A stretch of DNA of 64,000 nucleotides from Porticoccus sp002390525 (GTDB lineage Bacteria; Pseudomonadota; Gammaproteobacteria; Pseudomonadales; Porticoccaceae). Below the pieces are notes generated by a model. That model was given only the letters and a program-made list of their open reading frames with translations, did no database searches and was not told the DNA's origin. A program made the translations under genes and the position numbers. Below, one piece after another: positions 26,800 through 34,638 of the stretch. The stretch lies in the NCBI GenBank assembly GCA_943846655.1, contig OX044352.1, positions 186,001 to 250,000 on the forward strand, given 5' to 3'. The first letter of the stretch is position 1, and each line of letters opens with the position of its first letter.

Positions 26800-27272
26800 T
26801 TTTTAGCCTCGCAACTATACTCAAAACTAGGAATAACATTCGCTTTTTCAATAATTTGAATTGGGAAAATAAATTCTTTACTTTCTGTCGTTAACAAAAT
26901 GTCTTCTCCCTCTATACCACCTAAAAAACCTTTAAAGTTTCGTCTCCCTTCGAGAGGTAAACGAAGCCTCAAAGTAATCTTTTCACCTTTATATTGATTG
27001 TATTGATCAAGTGTAAAAAGAGGTCTATCCATACCTGGAGAAGATACTTCTAATGTATATTCATTAGTTATCAAATCTTCGACATCTAGCAAGCTTGCTA
27101 TCTGTCTACTAACCTTTTCGCAATCCTCAACTGTAATTGGATCTTTATCAATATATATTCTTAAGACATTATTTCGTCTTGAGGATAGGTACTCAAGACC
27201 CCAAAATATGCAGCCTAGGGCACATACGACTGGAGCTATTAGCTCTTTAAGGGTATCCTCTTTTGTTATCAC
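26796..27272 (-). CDS. rimP: Ribosome maturation factor RimP
   Basis: It assists late 30S assembly. The 158-aa chain shows GCIFWGLEYLSSRRNNVLRIYIDKD, followed by TVEDCEKVSRQIASLLDVED and TLEVSSPGMDRPLF, the usual signature of RimP. A short Sm-like C-terminal domain closes the protein. The start is GTG at 27272. Upstream on the same strand are a terminator-like hairpin and tRNA-fMet, as in the E. coli metY-rimP-nusA-infB operon. Confidence 0.94.
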   Translation of the reverse strand: MITKEDTLKELIAPVVCALGCIFWGLEYLSSRRNNVLRIYIDKDPITVEDCEKVSRQIASLLDVEDLITNEYTLEVSSPGMDRPLFTLDQYNQYKGEKITLRLRLPLEGRRNFKGFLGGIEGEDILLTTESKEFIFPIQIIEKANVIPSFEYSCEAKK

Positions 27273-27331
27273 TGTTAACCCTCGAATTTCTTTACTGAAT
27301 AAATCTATCGTTTACTTAGTCAACATCTCCT

Positions 27332-27361
27332 AACAAAAAGCCCCATAAAGGGGCTTTTGTT
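27332..27361 (-). terminator. Hairpin terminator/attenuator between tRNA-fMet and rimP
   Basis: The minus strand reads AACAAAAGCCCC, a 5-nt loop and GGGGCTTTTTGTT. This is a GC-rich stem with T/A flanks. It follows the tRNA by about 55 nt and precedes rimP by about 60 nt, so it would release the tRNA and let part of transcription continue into rimP-nusA-infB. Confidence 0.8.
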
Positions 27362-27415
27362 GCGCGAATTTTTTCAACGCTCAAACATAGAGAAAAATGA
27401 TTCTATGTATATATT

Positions 27416-27492
<77 letters not shown>

Positions 27493-27605
27493 ACAAATCT
27501 TATTCACTCAGCTTTGATTCAGTTAGCTACTAGTGAAAACAACAAATCCCTGTCGTAATTTATCTAATATCTAATTATATTAGAGTACTTAATTAACGGC
27601 CGAAG

Positions 27606-27634
27606 AGTATAGGGCTAGCATTGTTTCTGGTCAA
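27606..27634 (-). promoter_or_regulatory. Sigma-70 promoter of the tRNA-fMet/rimP operon
   Basis: On the minus strand TTGACC (27629-27634), a 17-nt spacer and TATACT (27606-27611) give a near-consensus promoter. The GC-rich bases just after it (TTCGGCCG) resemble the discriminator of stringently controlled stable-RNA promoters. The predicted start near 27599 leaves a leader of about 107 nt before the tRNA. Confidence 0.75.
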
Positions 27635-27710
27635 GGCAAACCCTTCTAATTCCTAGTCTTTTTCTTATTTATTATAGTGGCATCTATCTGAAATAAATTT
27701 TTCTTAAACT

Positions 27711-28367
27711 TCAACTGCAAATTGGCCATACTTGAAAAAAGTATCTACATTTATATTTTTTTTCACAAGTTTTTAGTTGTCTTTCAAAGATTTCTGTTTG
27801 ACGGCTAACTTTTTTTGCTATTTTACGAAGTGATTTTTTTCTGAGGTAGCTTTTTCTTTTATAGCCCCCCCGACCCTCATGATAGGCCAAGTAAAGATGC
27901 TCTATATTGGTTTGGTCGATACCAAGTACGGAACGGCTTTTTCTATTATACCAACCAATAAAATCAGTAGCATACTTCATATGTGACCTTCTTGAAAAAA
28001 GCGAACCTCTCTCCTCCTCATATTCTGACCATACAGCGTCCTGAGCCTGAGCGTATCCATATGCAGAGGAGGATCTAAACCAAGGAATAACACCAAGTAA
28101 CTTGTCTCTTGGTGGTCTTATGTCATGCCTAAAAGATGACTCTTGTTTTATAAAAGCAATTTGTGCAGCAATGCTTGTACCCCACTGCTTTTCGGAATCT
28201 AGTGCATAGTCATACCAATCGGGGTGATCATTAAATATAGAACAAATATTAGATTGATTGCTCGGTGGTTCTGGACTAGTGAATATGCATCCGGCCAAAA
28301 GCATGCTAAACACGATAATTGTTAGCAGCTTTTTTTTACGCACAAAAACTCTTTTTTTAATATTCAT
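27711..28367 (-). CDS. Putative lipoprotein with SLT-type transglycosylase domain
   Basis: A 218-aa exported protein. A short basic N-terminus and hydrophobic stretch end in the lipobox LLAGC, so it should be lipid-anchored. The domain has IAFIKQESSFRHDIRPP with a plausible catalytic glutamate, SSAYGYAQAQD, and a late YLAYHEGRGGY that fits the SLT fold. The family is a small transglycosylase-SLT group found in gammaproteobacteria; substrate is presumably peptidoglycan. The C-terminal tail is rich in Lys and Arg and contains two cysteine-rich patches. It lies 12 nt after the sulfhydrylase gene, so the two may be co-transcribed. Confidence 0.75.
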   Translation of the reverse strand: MNIKKRVFVRKKKLLTIIVFSMLLAGCIFTSPEPPSNQSNICSIFNDHPDWYDYALDSEKQWGTSIAAQIAFIKQESSFRHDIRPPRDKLLGVIPWFRSSSAYGYAQAQDAVWSEYEEERGSLFSRRSHMKYATDFIGWYNRKSRSVLGIDQTNIEHLYLAYHEGRGGYKRKSYLRKKSLRKIAKKVSRQTEIFERQLKTCEKKYKCRYFFQVWPICS

Positions 28368-28379
28368 AACTCAATTTTA

Positions 28380-29651
28380 TTATTTAGTATTTTCGAGAGC
28401 TTGATTTATATCAAAGAGGATATCCTCAACAAACTCTATGCCTACAGAAATGCGAATCATATCTCGGCTGATTCCAGCAGACTTCAGTTCTTCGTCATTT
28501 AGCTGACGGTGGGTTGTGCTAGCCGGATGACAGGCTAGAGACTTGGCATCACCGATGTTCACGAGTCGCTTAACAAGCTTCAAGCTATCAATAAAATTAA
28601 TTCCAGCGTCTTCTCCACCCTTTATTCCGAAACTTAGAATCCCTGATGGTTTCCCAGAAACAACTTTATGTGAGAGCTGATAATACTTATCGCCTGTTAA
28701 GCCAGCGTAATTTACCCAGCTAACAAGTTTATGTGCAGATAGGTAGTGGGCCACTTTTAGAGCATTTTCAGTATGACGCTCCATCCTAAGAGCTAGAGTT
28801 TCAAGACCTTGTAAAATTAAAAATGAGTTAAATGGTGAAATTGCAGCGCCCATATTACGGAGTGGCACTACGCGCGCTCTACCTATAAATGCCGCCTCTC
28901 CCATGGCGTCTGCATATATCACTCCGTGATAAGAGGGGTCTGGTTGATTAAATATTGGAAATCGAGGATGGTCCTTCCAGGGAAAATTTCCCGAATCAAT
29001 AATTATTCCACCTATGGACGTGCCGTGACCTCCAATATATTTAGTCAATGAATGAATGACGATATCGGCTCCTTGTTCAAACGGACGACAATAAACAGGT
29101 GTCGCGACAGTATTATCTACTATTACTGGCACGCCATACTTATGAGCCATATTTGATAGCTCTTCAATATCGACAATGTTACCTGCAGGATTGCCAATAG
29201 ATTCGCAGAATACAGCTTTTGTATTATCATCAATCAAAGCCTCTAGGGCAGCTATATCGTCGCCTGAAGCCATACGCACCACAATACCTTGGTTGGGCAA
29301 CGAATGCATAAAAAAGTTGTATGTCCCGCCATAAAGCTGACTAACGCTAACAATATTTTCTCCGCTACAAGCGAGGGTCTGGATAGCTGCTGTAATAGCC
29401 GCCATTCCAGATGCCATAGCTAGTGAACCAATTCCACCCTCTAATGCAGTCATGCGCTGCTCTAGTACTTCAGTGGTAGGGTTCATCATACGAGTATAGA
29501 TATTGCCTGGCTCAGCTAAATTAAAAAGATCAGCCCCATGTTGAGTATCACGAAAACTATAAGATGTAGTCTGATAGATGGGTACAGCAACAGCTCTTGT
29601 TGTTGGGTCATCTTCAAATCCAGCATGGATTAATTTAGTCTCAATATTCAT
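28380..29651 (-). CDS. O-acetylhomoserine sulfhydrylase (PLP enzyme)
   Basis: It makes homocysteine directly from O-acetylhomoserine and sulfide, a route to methionine. The 423-aa chain belongs to the Cys/Met metabolism PLP family. Recognisable are FNLAEPGNIYTRMMNPTTE, GMAAITAAIQTLACSG, the aspartate region VPVIVDNTVATPV and the PLP lysine in HSLTKYIGGHGTS. The length and N-terminal start (ETKLIHAGFEDDPTTRAV) fit the O-acetylhomoserine type rather than cystathionine synthase. It precedes the SLT lipoprotein gene. I see no SAM riboswitch upstream. Confidence 0.92.
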   Translation of the reverse strand: MNIETKLIHAGFEDDPTTRAVAVPIYQTTSYSFRDTQHGADLFNLAEPGNIYTRMMNPTTEVLEQRMTALEGGIGSLAMASGMAAITAAIQTLACSGENIVSVSQLYGGTYNFFMHSLPNQGIVVRMASGDDIAALEALIDDNTKAVFCESIGNPAGNIVDIEELSNMAHKYGVPVIVDNTVATPVYCRPFEQGADIVIHSLTKYIGGHGTSIGGIIIDSGNFPWKDHPRFPIFNQPDPSYHGVIYADAMGEAAFIGRARVVPLRNMGAAISPFNSFLILQGLETLALRMERHTENALKVAHYLSAHKLVSWVNYAGLTGDKYYQLSHKVVSGKPSGILSFGIKGGEDAGINFIDSLKLVKRLVNIGDAKSLACHPASTTHRQLNDEELKSAGISRDMIRISVGIEFVEDILFDINQALENTK

Positions 29652-29846
29652 AAGCGAACCTAATATATATTACAATTATCAAATTATAAAAAATAAATTC
29701 AACAGGTAAATTTAAACTAATGACTATATAGCGGGACAGACTTCTATTCTTTCCTAATTATAAGTTTATGTTATGAGTTTAGCATTTTCATTAATGAATA
29801 GTTATTTTGTAGGCCCTTACTGAACACTATAAGTAATTTAATGGGG
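29652..29846. other. Spacer upstream of the sulfhydrylase gene
   Basis: This AT-rich stretch should hold the sulfhydrylase promoter. The only structured element I see is a perfect 12-bp palindrome TTCATTAATGAA at 29787-29798, which could be an operator but matches no regulator site I can name with confidence. Confidence 0.35.
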
Positions 29847-30056
29847 TTAAGTCATGAGTTTTTTATGCTTTGCGGTTCTTCCAGAAACACGTTTTCTCCA
29901 AAGCCTAAAACTCGAAGGTTTCAAGCTTGATCTCATTATCTTAATAACATCTGGTTCCGCCAAACCAGTTATATCCTTTATATCATCAAATGAGGTTTTA
30001 TCACACCAAGCCATTTCGATAATTTCACTGACATCACATTGGTTTTTTATAATAAT
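29847..30056 (-). CDS. TIGR03643/DUF2805 family protein, apparent ATT start
   Basis: A 69-aa protein matching TIGR03643/DUF2805: SEIIEMAWCDKTSFDD, GLAEPDVIKIMRSSLKPSSF and RLWRKRVSGRTAKHKKL are family blocks. It is a basic, helix-rich protein of unknown function. The family N-terminus extends upstream of the first ATG (30014), yet no ATG, GTG or TTG exists in frame before a stop. Directly behind AAGGGG the sequence reads TAATTATT, with the ATT at 30056 overlapping the upstream gene's stop, the same layout as TAATG elsewhere in this window. I therefore start at ATT; the second ATT (30053) and the ATG at 30014 (55 aa) are alternatives. Confidence 0.7.
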   Translation of the reverse strand: MIIKNQCDVSEIIEMAWCDKTSFDDIKDITGLAEPDVIKIMRSSLKPSSFRLWRKRVSGRTAKHKKLMT

Positions 30057-30385
30057 TAACCCCTTTCATCAGATTTTGAATCAATTTTCATATTAATATC
30101 CGACTCATTACTTGTCTCTTTAGGATTGTCCTTCCAGGGGGTTCTCCATGAAGGTAAATTGTCTCTGTATGAGATTGTATCTGCCCAAAGTGCATATGAA
30201 CTATAGTAACTCTTATATCCTTCTATGAATTCATCAGATTTTTTATGTAAGGCTTTACCGAATAGTTTTTTGAAATCCCCTGGATGTTCTAAAAAATTAT
30301 TCCAAAGCTCCAAATTAAACCCATAAATTTTTATTTCTTCTTTAGCTGCATTTTCTCCATCCAAAAACGTCATAAAATTATCCAT
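30056..30385 (-). CDS. Hypothetical protein
   Basis: A 109-aa protein I do not recognise. It has no signal peptide or membrane segment. The N-terminal two thirds are mixed and aromatic-rich (YGFNLELWNNFLEHPGDF; KSYYSSYALWADTISY) and look folded and helical. The last 30 residues are acidic and polar and probably disordered. Its stop codon overlaps the proposed ATT start of the DUF2805 gene, so the two form a translationally coupled pair. It is followed upstream by a small membrane protein gene 34 nt away. It could be a lineage-specific gene; function is unknown. Confidence 0.5.
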   Translation of the reverse strand: MDNFMTFLDGENAAKEEIKIYGFNLELWNNFLEHPGDFKKLFGKALHKKSDEFIEGYKSYYSSYALWADTISYRDNLPSWRTPWKDNPKETSNESDINMKIDSKSDERG

Positions 30386-30419
30386 AAAATATTTTGCTTT
30401 TAAAAATCCTTTGATTTTG

Positions 30420-30692
30420 TTACTTGGACAGCACTAAAATTAGTAGGTAAACAGGGATCCACACATAAACCGCACCTATAAAACTCCATAACCACATTTG
30501 ACGTCTATCGGTTTCAAATTTTTTAAGATAATAGTCTACTTCTACCTGAGAATAATCTCCTCTGTCCTGGCTCTTCCAAACATCTCGTTCAAAATTGAGA
30601 CCTTTTATTTGCCAGCAATAACAACCGATTACACAGAGAAAATATAACCCTATACTCAAACCACACCTCTTTAATATCGATTTATAAATCAT
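30420..30692 (-). CDS. Small membrane protein, unknown function
   Basis: A 90-aa protein with two predicted membrane helices: GLSIGLYFLCVIGCYCW near the N-terminus and WSFIGAVYVWIPVYLLILVL at the C-terminus. Between them lies a charged loop of about 35 residues with several Asp, Lys and Tyr. The ATG at 30692 has AGG about 7 nt upstream and is preferred over the ATG at 30728, which has no ribosome site. I cannot assign it to a family. It reads in the same direction as the next two small genes and may share their transcript. Confidence 0.5.
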   Translation of the reverse strand: MIYKSILKRCGLSIGLYFLCVIGCYCWQIKGLNFERDVWKSQDRGDYSQVEVDYYLKKFETDRRQMWLWSFIGAVYVWIPVYLLILVLSK

Positions 30693-30746
30693 ATGATACC
30701 TACTATTGTTGCATTTAATAAGCGTCATAGAAATAGATGAGTGATT

Positions 30747-30872
30747 ATGATTATAAATATTGTTTTTGGTTTAATATTACTAGGTTGGTTAATAGCAATT
30801 ATTTGGGCTTTTAATAAAACAGACAGTTCAAAGAAAGGTTCGAACTTTCAATCAAACGATCTTTCTCTTTGA
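30747..30872 (+). CDS. Possible 41-aa single-helix membrane peptide
   Basis: A short frame from ATG 30747 to TGA 30872. The first half is one strongly hydrophobic segment (NIVFGLILLGWLIAIIWAF) followed by a hydrophilic tail with Lys and Ser. This layout resembles CcoQ/CcoS-type or other single-pass micropeptides. A GTG at 30741 in the same frame is an alternative start. The ribosome site is weak (GATGAG). It diverges from the two-helix protein gene, and could be spurious. Confidence 0.35.
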   Translation: MIINIVFGLILLGWLIAIIWAFNKTDSSKKGSNFQSNDLSL

Positions 30873-30958
30873 TTAAGTGTTTAAATTTTTTATTTTTGTA
30901 AAGTTTATAGTCTGAAACCCAGCATCAGAAAGTGCTGTACAGGGAATAAAATAATAAA

Positions 30959-31043
30959 TGGTGCCCAAGGCCGGACTTGAACCGGCACGACTTTCGCCAC
31001 TACCCCCTCAAGATAGCGTGTCTACCAATTCCACCACTTGGGC
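30959..31043 (-). tRNA. leuU: tRNA-Leu (GAG)
   Basis: An 85-nt class II tRNA with long variable arm and encoded CCA. The anticodon stem CTATC/GGTAG closes a TTGAGGG loop with anticodon GAG. It begins 11 nt after the secG stop and is presumably co-transcribed with secG, as in E. coli (secG-leuU) and Pseudomonas. Confidence 0.97.
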
Positions 31044-31054
31044 TTTTTTTGATT

Positions 31055-31396
31055 TCATTCAGGTAAATCAGAAGATTTGTTGACAGGGTCAACTTCAGGA
31101 AGATCAGTATCCATAGACTGTTCAATAACCTCTAAACTGGGCAAAATCTCGTCTTTGACTCCTGCGCGATCTTTAGCTATTACCGCTAATCCAAAACTAG
31201 TGATAAAGAAAATCGTTGCAAGGATAGCTGTCACCTTACTGAAAAAGTTCCAGCTACCTGCACTTCCTAACATTGTCTGTGAGGCCCCCGAACCAAAGGA
31301 TGCTCCTGCTTCTGCACCCTTACCTTGCTGCAATAAAATCATACCGATGATTGCAATACCTGTAAGGATATGCACGATTAATGTTAATTTTTCCAT
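31055..31396 (-). CDS. secG: Preprotein translocase subunit SecG
   Basis: A small inner-membrane subunit of SecYEG. Two hydrophobic segments (LIVHILTGIAIIGMILLQQG and a second around VTAILATIFFITSFGLAVI) flank a GAEAGASFGSGASQTMLG loop, which is the family signature. The 113-aa chain ends in an acidic tail. The gene lies between tpiA and tRNA-Leu, the conserved position. Confidence 0.95.
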   Translation of the reverse strand: MEKLTLIVHILTGIAIIGMILLQQGKGAEAGASFGSGASQTMLGSAGSWNFFSKVTAILATIFFITSFGLAVIAKDRAGVKDEILPSLEVIEQSMDTDLPEVDPVNKSSDLPE

Positions 31397-31428
31397 TTTT
31401 TTATTTTACCAAATTATTAGTTTTTAAT

Positions 31429-32157
31429 TTATGCCAACTTACATATTTGAACAAACGATTTAGCGTCTAAGGAGGCGCCGCCAACGAGTAGTCCATCGAT
31501 ATCTGGGTCTTCAAGAAGCTCTTTGGTATTTTCGGGAGTCACGCTACCGCCATACAAAATTTTTGCATTTAATCCTTTTTCTCGCAGTTTGCATCGTATG
31601 TATTGATGCACAATCTGTATTTGATCAGTACTCGCAGGTTTACCTGATCCGATAGCCCATATGGGCTCATATGCAATTACTAAATCTGAAGAAAAAACTT
31701 TCCCTGTATATTTTACCACGGCGTTTAGCTGAGTAGTTATGACATCAAGCGTCTCGTCTTTTTTTCGTTGATTCAAAGTTTCACCTAAACATAGAATTGG
31801 TATCAATCCGGCTTCACTTGCTTGATAAAATTTATCTGCAATCTTAAGATTATCCTCCCCAAAAAGACTTCTTCGTTCAGAGTGGCCTACGATACAGTAA
31901 TCACACCCAACATCTGTAAGCATCTCAGACGAGATTTCACCAGTATAGGCACCATGACTATATTCAGAGACATCTTGGGCACCAACTGCAATGGATGCGC
32001 CTGAAAAAACCTCAATTGCATCACGTATGTAAACATTTGGAGGAAAAATAACGACATCTGCATCACATTGTAAACTACACAATTGTTCAGCCAAGTCTGA
32101 TAAAATTTTCTTACTGCCGTTCATTTTCCAATTTCCGGCTATTAGAGAACGCTGCAT
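31429..32157 (-). CDS. tpiA: Triose-phosphate isomerase
   Basis: It interconverts dihydroxyacetone phosphate and glyceraldehyde 3-phosphate in glycolysis and gluconeogenesis. The (beta/alpha)8 chain is 242 aa. The catalytic lysine is in AGNWKMNG, the electrophilic histidine in IVGHSERR and the catalytic glutamate in AYEPIWAIGSG. The phosphate loops ILYGGSV and GLLVGGASL are present at the C-terminus. It follows glmM after a 109-nt spacer and precedes secG. Confidence 0.97.
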   Translation of the reverse strand: MQRSLIAGNWKMNGSKKILSDLAEQLCSLQCDADVVIFPPNVYIRDAIEVFSGASIAVGAQDVSEYSHGAYTGEISSEMLTDVGCDYCIVGHSERRSLFGEDNLKIADKFYQASEAGLIPILCLGETLNQRKKDETLDVITTQLNAVVKYTGKVFSSDLVIAYEPIWAIGSGKPASTDQIQIVHQYIRCKLREKGLNAKILYGGSVTPENTKELLEDPDIDGLLVGGASLDAKSFVQICKLA

Positions 32158-32266
32158 ATTCTATAATTACCCTGACCCTAGATGGGCGCAATCTTATCTG
32201 AGATGCTAGCATTATTCAACCAAACTGCGGTGTGGTTACCTTGCCTTTCGCGCTATCTTGATTGAG

Positions 32267-33628
32267 TTACAAATCTCTACAGCTTTTTTTTGCTTCAGCT
32301 TCAACAACCCCAGCGACCCTTTTAGCAATCTTCTCAACCAGATGTAGTTCCTCACCTTCTACCATAATCCTCACAAGCGGTTCAGTACCAGATGGTCTAA
32401 GTAGTATCCTTCCTTTTTCTTTAAGCTCATTTTCTGCTTCATTTATTGCATTAATTATAAGCGGGTAGTTCTTTAGGTTAAAATCACCTTTAATAGGTAC
32501 ATTAATCATGCTTTGTGGATATTTCTGCATTTCTTTTTTTAATGTATTCAGTGGTGTAGATGTGTCTCTCATTGCGTACAAGACCTGTAAAGCGGCAACA
32601 ATAGCATCTCCTGTAGTAGTTAAATCACTACATACAATATGCCCGGAACTTTCTCCCCCAAGCTTCCATTTTCTATCACGCAATGCCTCAATAACATGAC
32701 GGTCACCCACCTGAGTTCGAACAAACGGAATTTTTAACGCATTAAGTGATTTCTCCATACCCAAGTTGCTCATCAAAGTTCCGGCAACACCAGTGCAACC
32801 ACCATTCTGATGACGATGTTTTGCAATAACAAATATTAACTCGTCCCCATCTATTAAATGCCCCTTATGATCAACAAACATCACTCGGTCACCATCCCCA
32901 TCAAAAGCAATGCCCATATCAGCTTTTTGTTTTAAAACTGCATTCTGCAAAATAGCAGGCTGAGTAGAGCCACACTTTTCATTTATATTGAAGCCATCAG
33001 GCTCAACAGCTAACTCGATTACTGTTGCTCCCAGCTCCCTAAAAACCATTGGTCCTGTGTGGTAGGTTGCTCCATTAGCACAATCAACTACGATTTTAAG
33101 ACCCTCTAAATTGGCACCTGGTGGAAGTGTACCTTTACAAAATTCTATATATCGACCTGCAGCATCTTCTACTCTAAATGCTTTACCTAACTTTGAAGGA
33201 TCTTCTGTTATGAGTGGTTTATCCAAATAAGATTCTATGGATTTCTGAACTGCATCAGATAATTTGAACCCATCGGCACCAAAGAATTTAATACCATTAT
33301 CATAAAAAGGATTATGGGAGGCGCTTATTACAATCCCAGCTTGAGCCCGGAAAGTTCTGGTTAGATAAGCAATTGCTGGTGTGGGCATAGGACCCAAAAG
33401 CGCCACATCGACTCCTGCTGCGATCAGCCCAGCTTGAATAGCTGATTCAAACATATATCCTGATACGCGGGTATCCTTACCGACTATAATAAGTTTACGG
33501 CCTTCGCTTTTTTCACTAAAAACTTTTCCAGATGCCCATCCAAGTTTCAACATAAAATCTGCTGTTATAGGGCTTACTCCAACTCGACCTCGTATTCCAT
33601 CTGTACCAAAGAATTTTTTTTGTGTCAT
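32267..33628 (-). CDS. glmM: Phosphoglucosamine mutase
   Basis: It converts glucosamine 6-phosphate to glucosamine 1-phosphate for UDP-GlcNAc, the precursor of peptidoglycan and LPS. The active-site phosphoserine is in ISASHNPFYDNGIKFFG (about residue 104). The metal loop is AFDGDGDRVMFVD, the sugar loop GGESSGH and the phosphate-binding loop RPSGTEPLVRIM. Length (453 aa) is standard. Its ATG overlaps the folP stop by 4 nt (ATGA). Confidence 0.97.
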   Translation of the reverse strand: MTQKKFFGTDGIRGRVGVSPITADFMLKLGWASGKVFSEKSEGRKLIIVGKDTRVSGYMFESAIQAGLIAAGVDVALLGPMPTPAIAYLTRTFRAQAGIVISASHNPFYDNGIKFFGADGFKLSDAVQKSIESYLDKPLITEDPSKLGKAFRVEDAAGRYIEFCKGTLPPGANLEGLKIVVDCANGATYHTGPMVFRELGATVIELAVEPDGFNINEKCGSTQPAILQNAVLKQKADMGIAFDGDGDRVMFVDHKGHLIDGDELIFVIAKHRHQNGGCTGVAGTLMSNLGMEKSLNALKIPFVRTQVGDRHVIEALRDRKWKLGGESSGHIVCSDLTTTGDAIVAALQVLYAMRDTSTPLNTLKKEMQKYPQSMINVPIKGDFNLKNYPLIINAINEAENELKEKGRILLRPSGTEPLVRIMVEGEELHLVEKIAKRVAGVVEAEAKKSCRDL

Positions 33629-34470
33629 ATATTTCCTATTCCTTCTACAGCAGACAATATCTTAAATGCATCAGCTGTAGCACTTACATCATGGACTCGA
33701 AGTATTTGAGCTCCTTTTTGCACTGCTAATATTGCAAAAGTTACACTTCCAAACAACCTTTTATTTATAGGTTTATTTAAAATTGAGCCTATCATAGATT
33801 TTCTTGATAAGCCCACAACTAAAGGGAAGCCTAACTCACTTAATTCAGTTAAACTACGAAATAAGGATAAATTATGTTCAAGTTTTTTACCAAAACCAAA
33901 TCCAGGATCAATAAGTATTTTTTTTCGATCAATCCCGCCTAATTCACAAACACTCACACGATCTAATAAAAATTTACTTACTTCTGCAAAAACATCAGTA
34001 TAGCTTGGCGTAATCTGCATATCTCTTGGTTCTCCCGCCATGTGCATGAGGCAAATATTTAGGCCGGAGGCAGCGACTGCCTGAATAGCGCCCACTCTTG
34101 TTAAAGCTCGCACATCATTAATCATTACTGCTCCGACCCTTGCAGATTCGTTTATTACTATCGGGGAGCTGGTATCTACTGAAACTGATGCTCCAAAACG
34201 ATCAACTATAGACTCAACTACAGGTATCACTCTGTCCAACTCTTCCTGCTGACTAACAGCAATTGCTCCGGGTCTAGTGGATTCTCCACCAACATCTATA
34301 ATATCAGCGCCACTTTTAATGAGCTCGTCTACTTTTTTTATCGCCAAATCAAGCGAGACATTATTGTTATTAAAGAGTAGTCCACCGTCATAAAAGGAAT
34401 CGGGTGTAACATTTAGAATTGCCATTATGAGAGGTTTATTTGAGTCAGAGTGAAAAGTGCTGATAATCAT
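33625..34470 (-). CDS. folP: Dihydropteroate synthase
   Basis: It condenses p-aminobenzoate with the pterin pyrophosphate in folate synthesis and is the sulfonamide target. The 281-aa TIM barrel carries MAILNVTPDSFYDGG, VGGESTRPGA and the late GLSRKSMIG loop, the three DHPS signatures. It lies between ftsH and glmM, the ftsH-folP-glmM order of many gammaproteobacteria, and is separated from ftsH by a spacer holding a long inverted repeat. Confidence 0.96.
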   Translation of the reverse strand: MIISTFHSDSNKPLIMAILNVTPDSFYDGGLLFNNNNVSLDLAIKKVDELIKSGADIIDVGGESTRPGAIAVSQQEELDRVIPVVESIVDRFGASVSVDTSSPIVINESARVGAVMINDVRALTRVGAIQAVAASGLNICLMHMAGEPRDMQITPSYTDVFAEVSKFLLDRVSVCELGGIDRKKILIDPGFGFGKKLEHNLSLFRSLTELSELGFPLVVGLSRKSMIGSILNKPINKRLFGSVTFAILAVQKGAQILRVHDVSATADAFKILSAVEGIGNI

Positions 34471-34588
34471 TAGTATTTCATCAAAAATATATATTTATTG
34501 TTAACCTTAAAATAATAATTACTAGTCTATAGTAAAATTTATAAATATAAAGTTTGATGACATTGAAGGGGATTCCTTAGACGCGACT

Positions 34589-34634
34589 TTGGATACTAAA
34601 ATATTGGACTGAAGTACTATATTTTAGTATCCAA
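34589..34634. repeat. Perfect 16-bp inverted repeat between ftsH and folP
   Basis: The arms at 34589-34604 (TTGGATACTAAAATAT) and 34619-34634 are exact reverse complements around a 14-nt loop. The repeat begins 4 nt after the ftsH stop. In transcription direction no T tract follows, so it is not a textbook intrinsic terminator. It may be an RNA-processing or stability hairpin at the 3' end of the ftsH message, or a dispersed repeat unit. Confidence 0.85.
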
Positions 34635-34638
34635 GTAG

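Noticed and set aside
29854..30096. 80-codon plus-strand frame
   Set aside because: It is the antisense shadow of the DUF2805 gene, whose minus-strand translation matches a known family.
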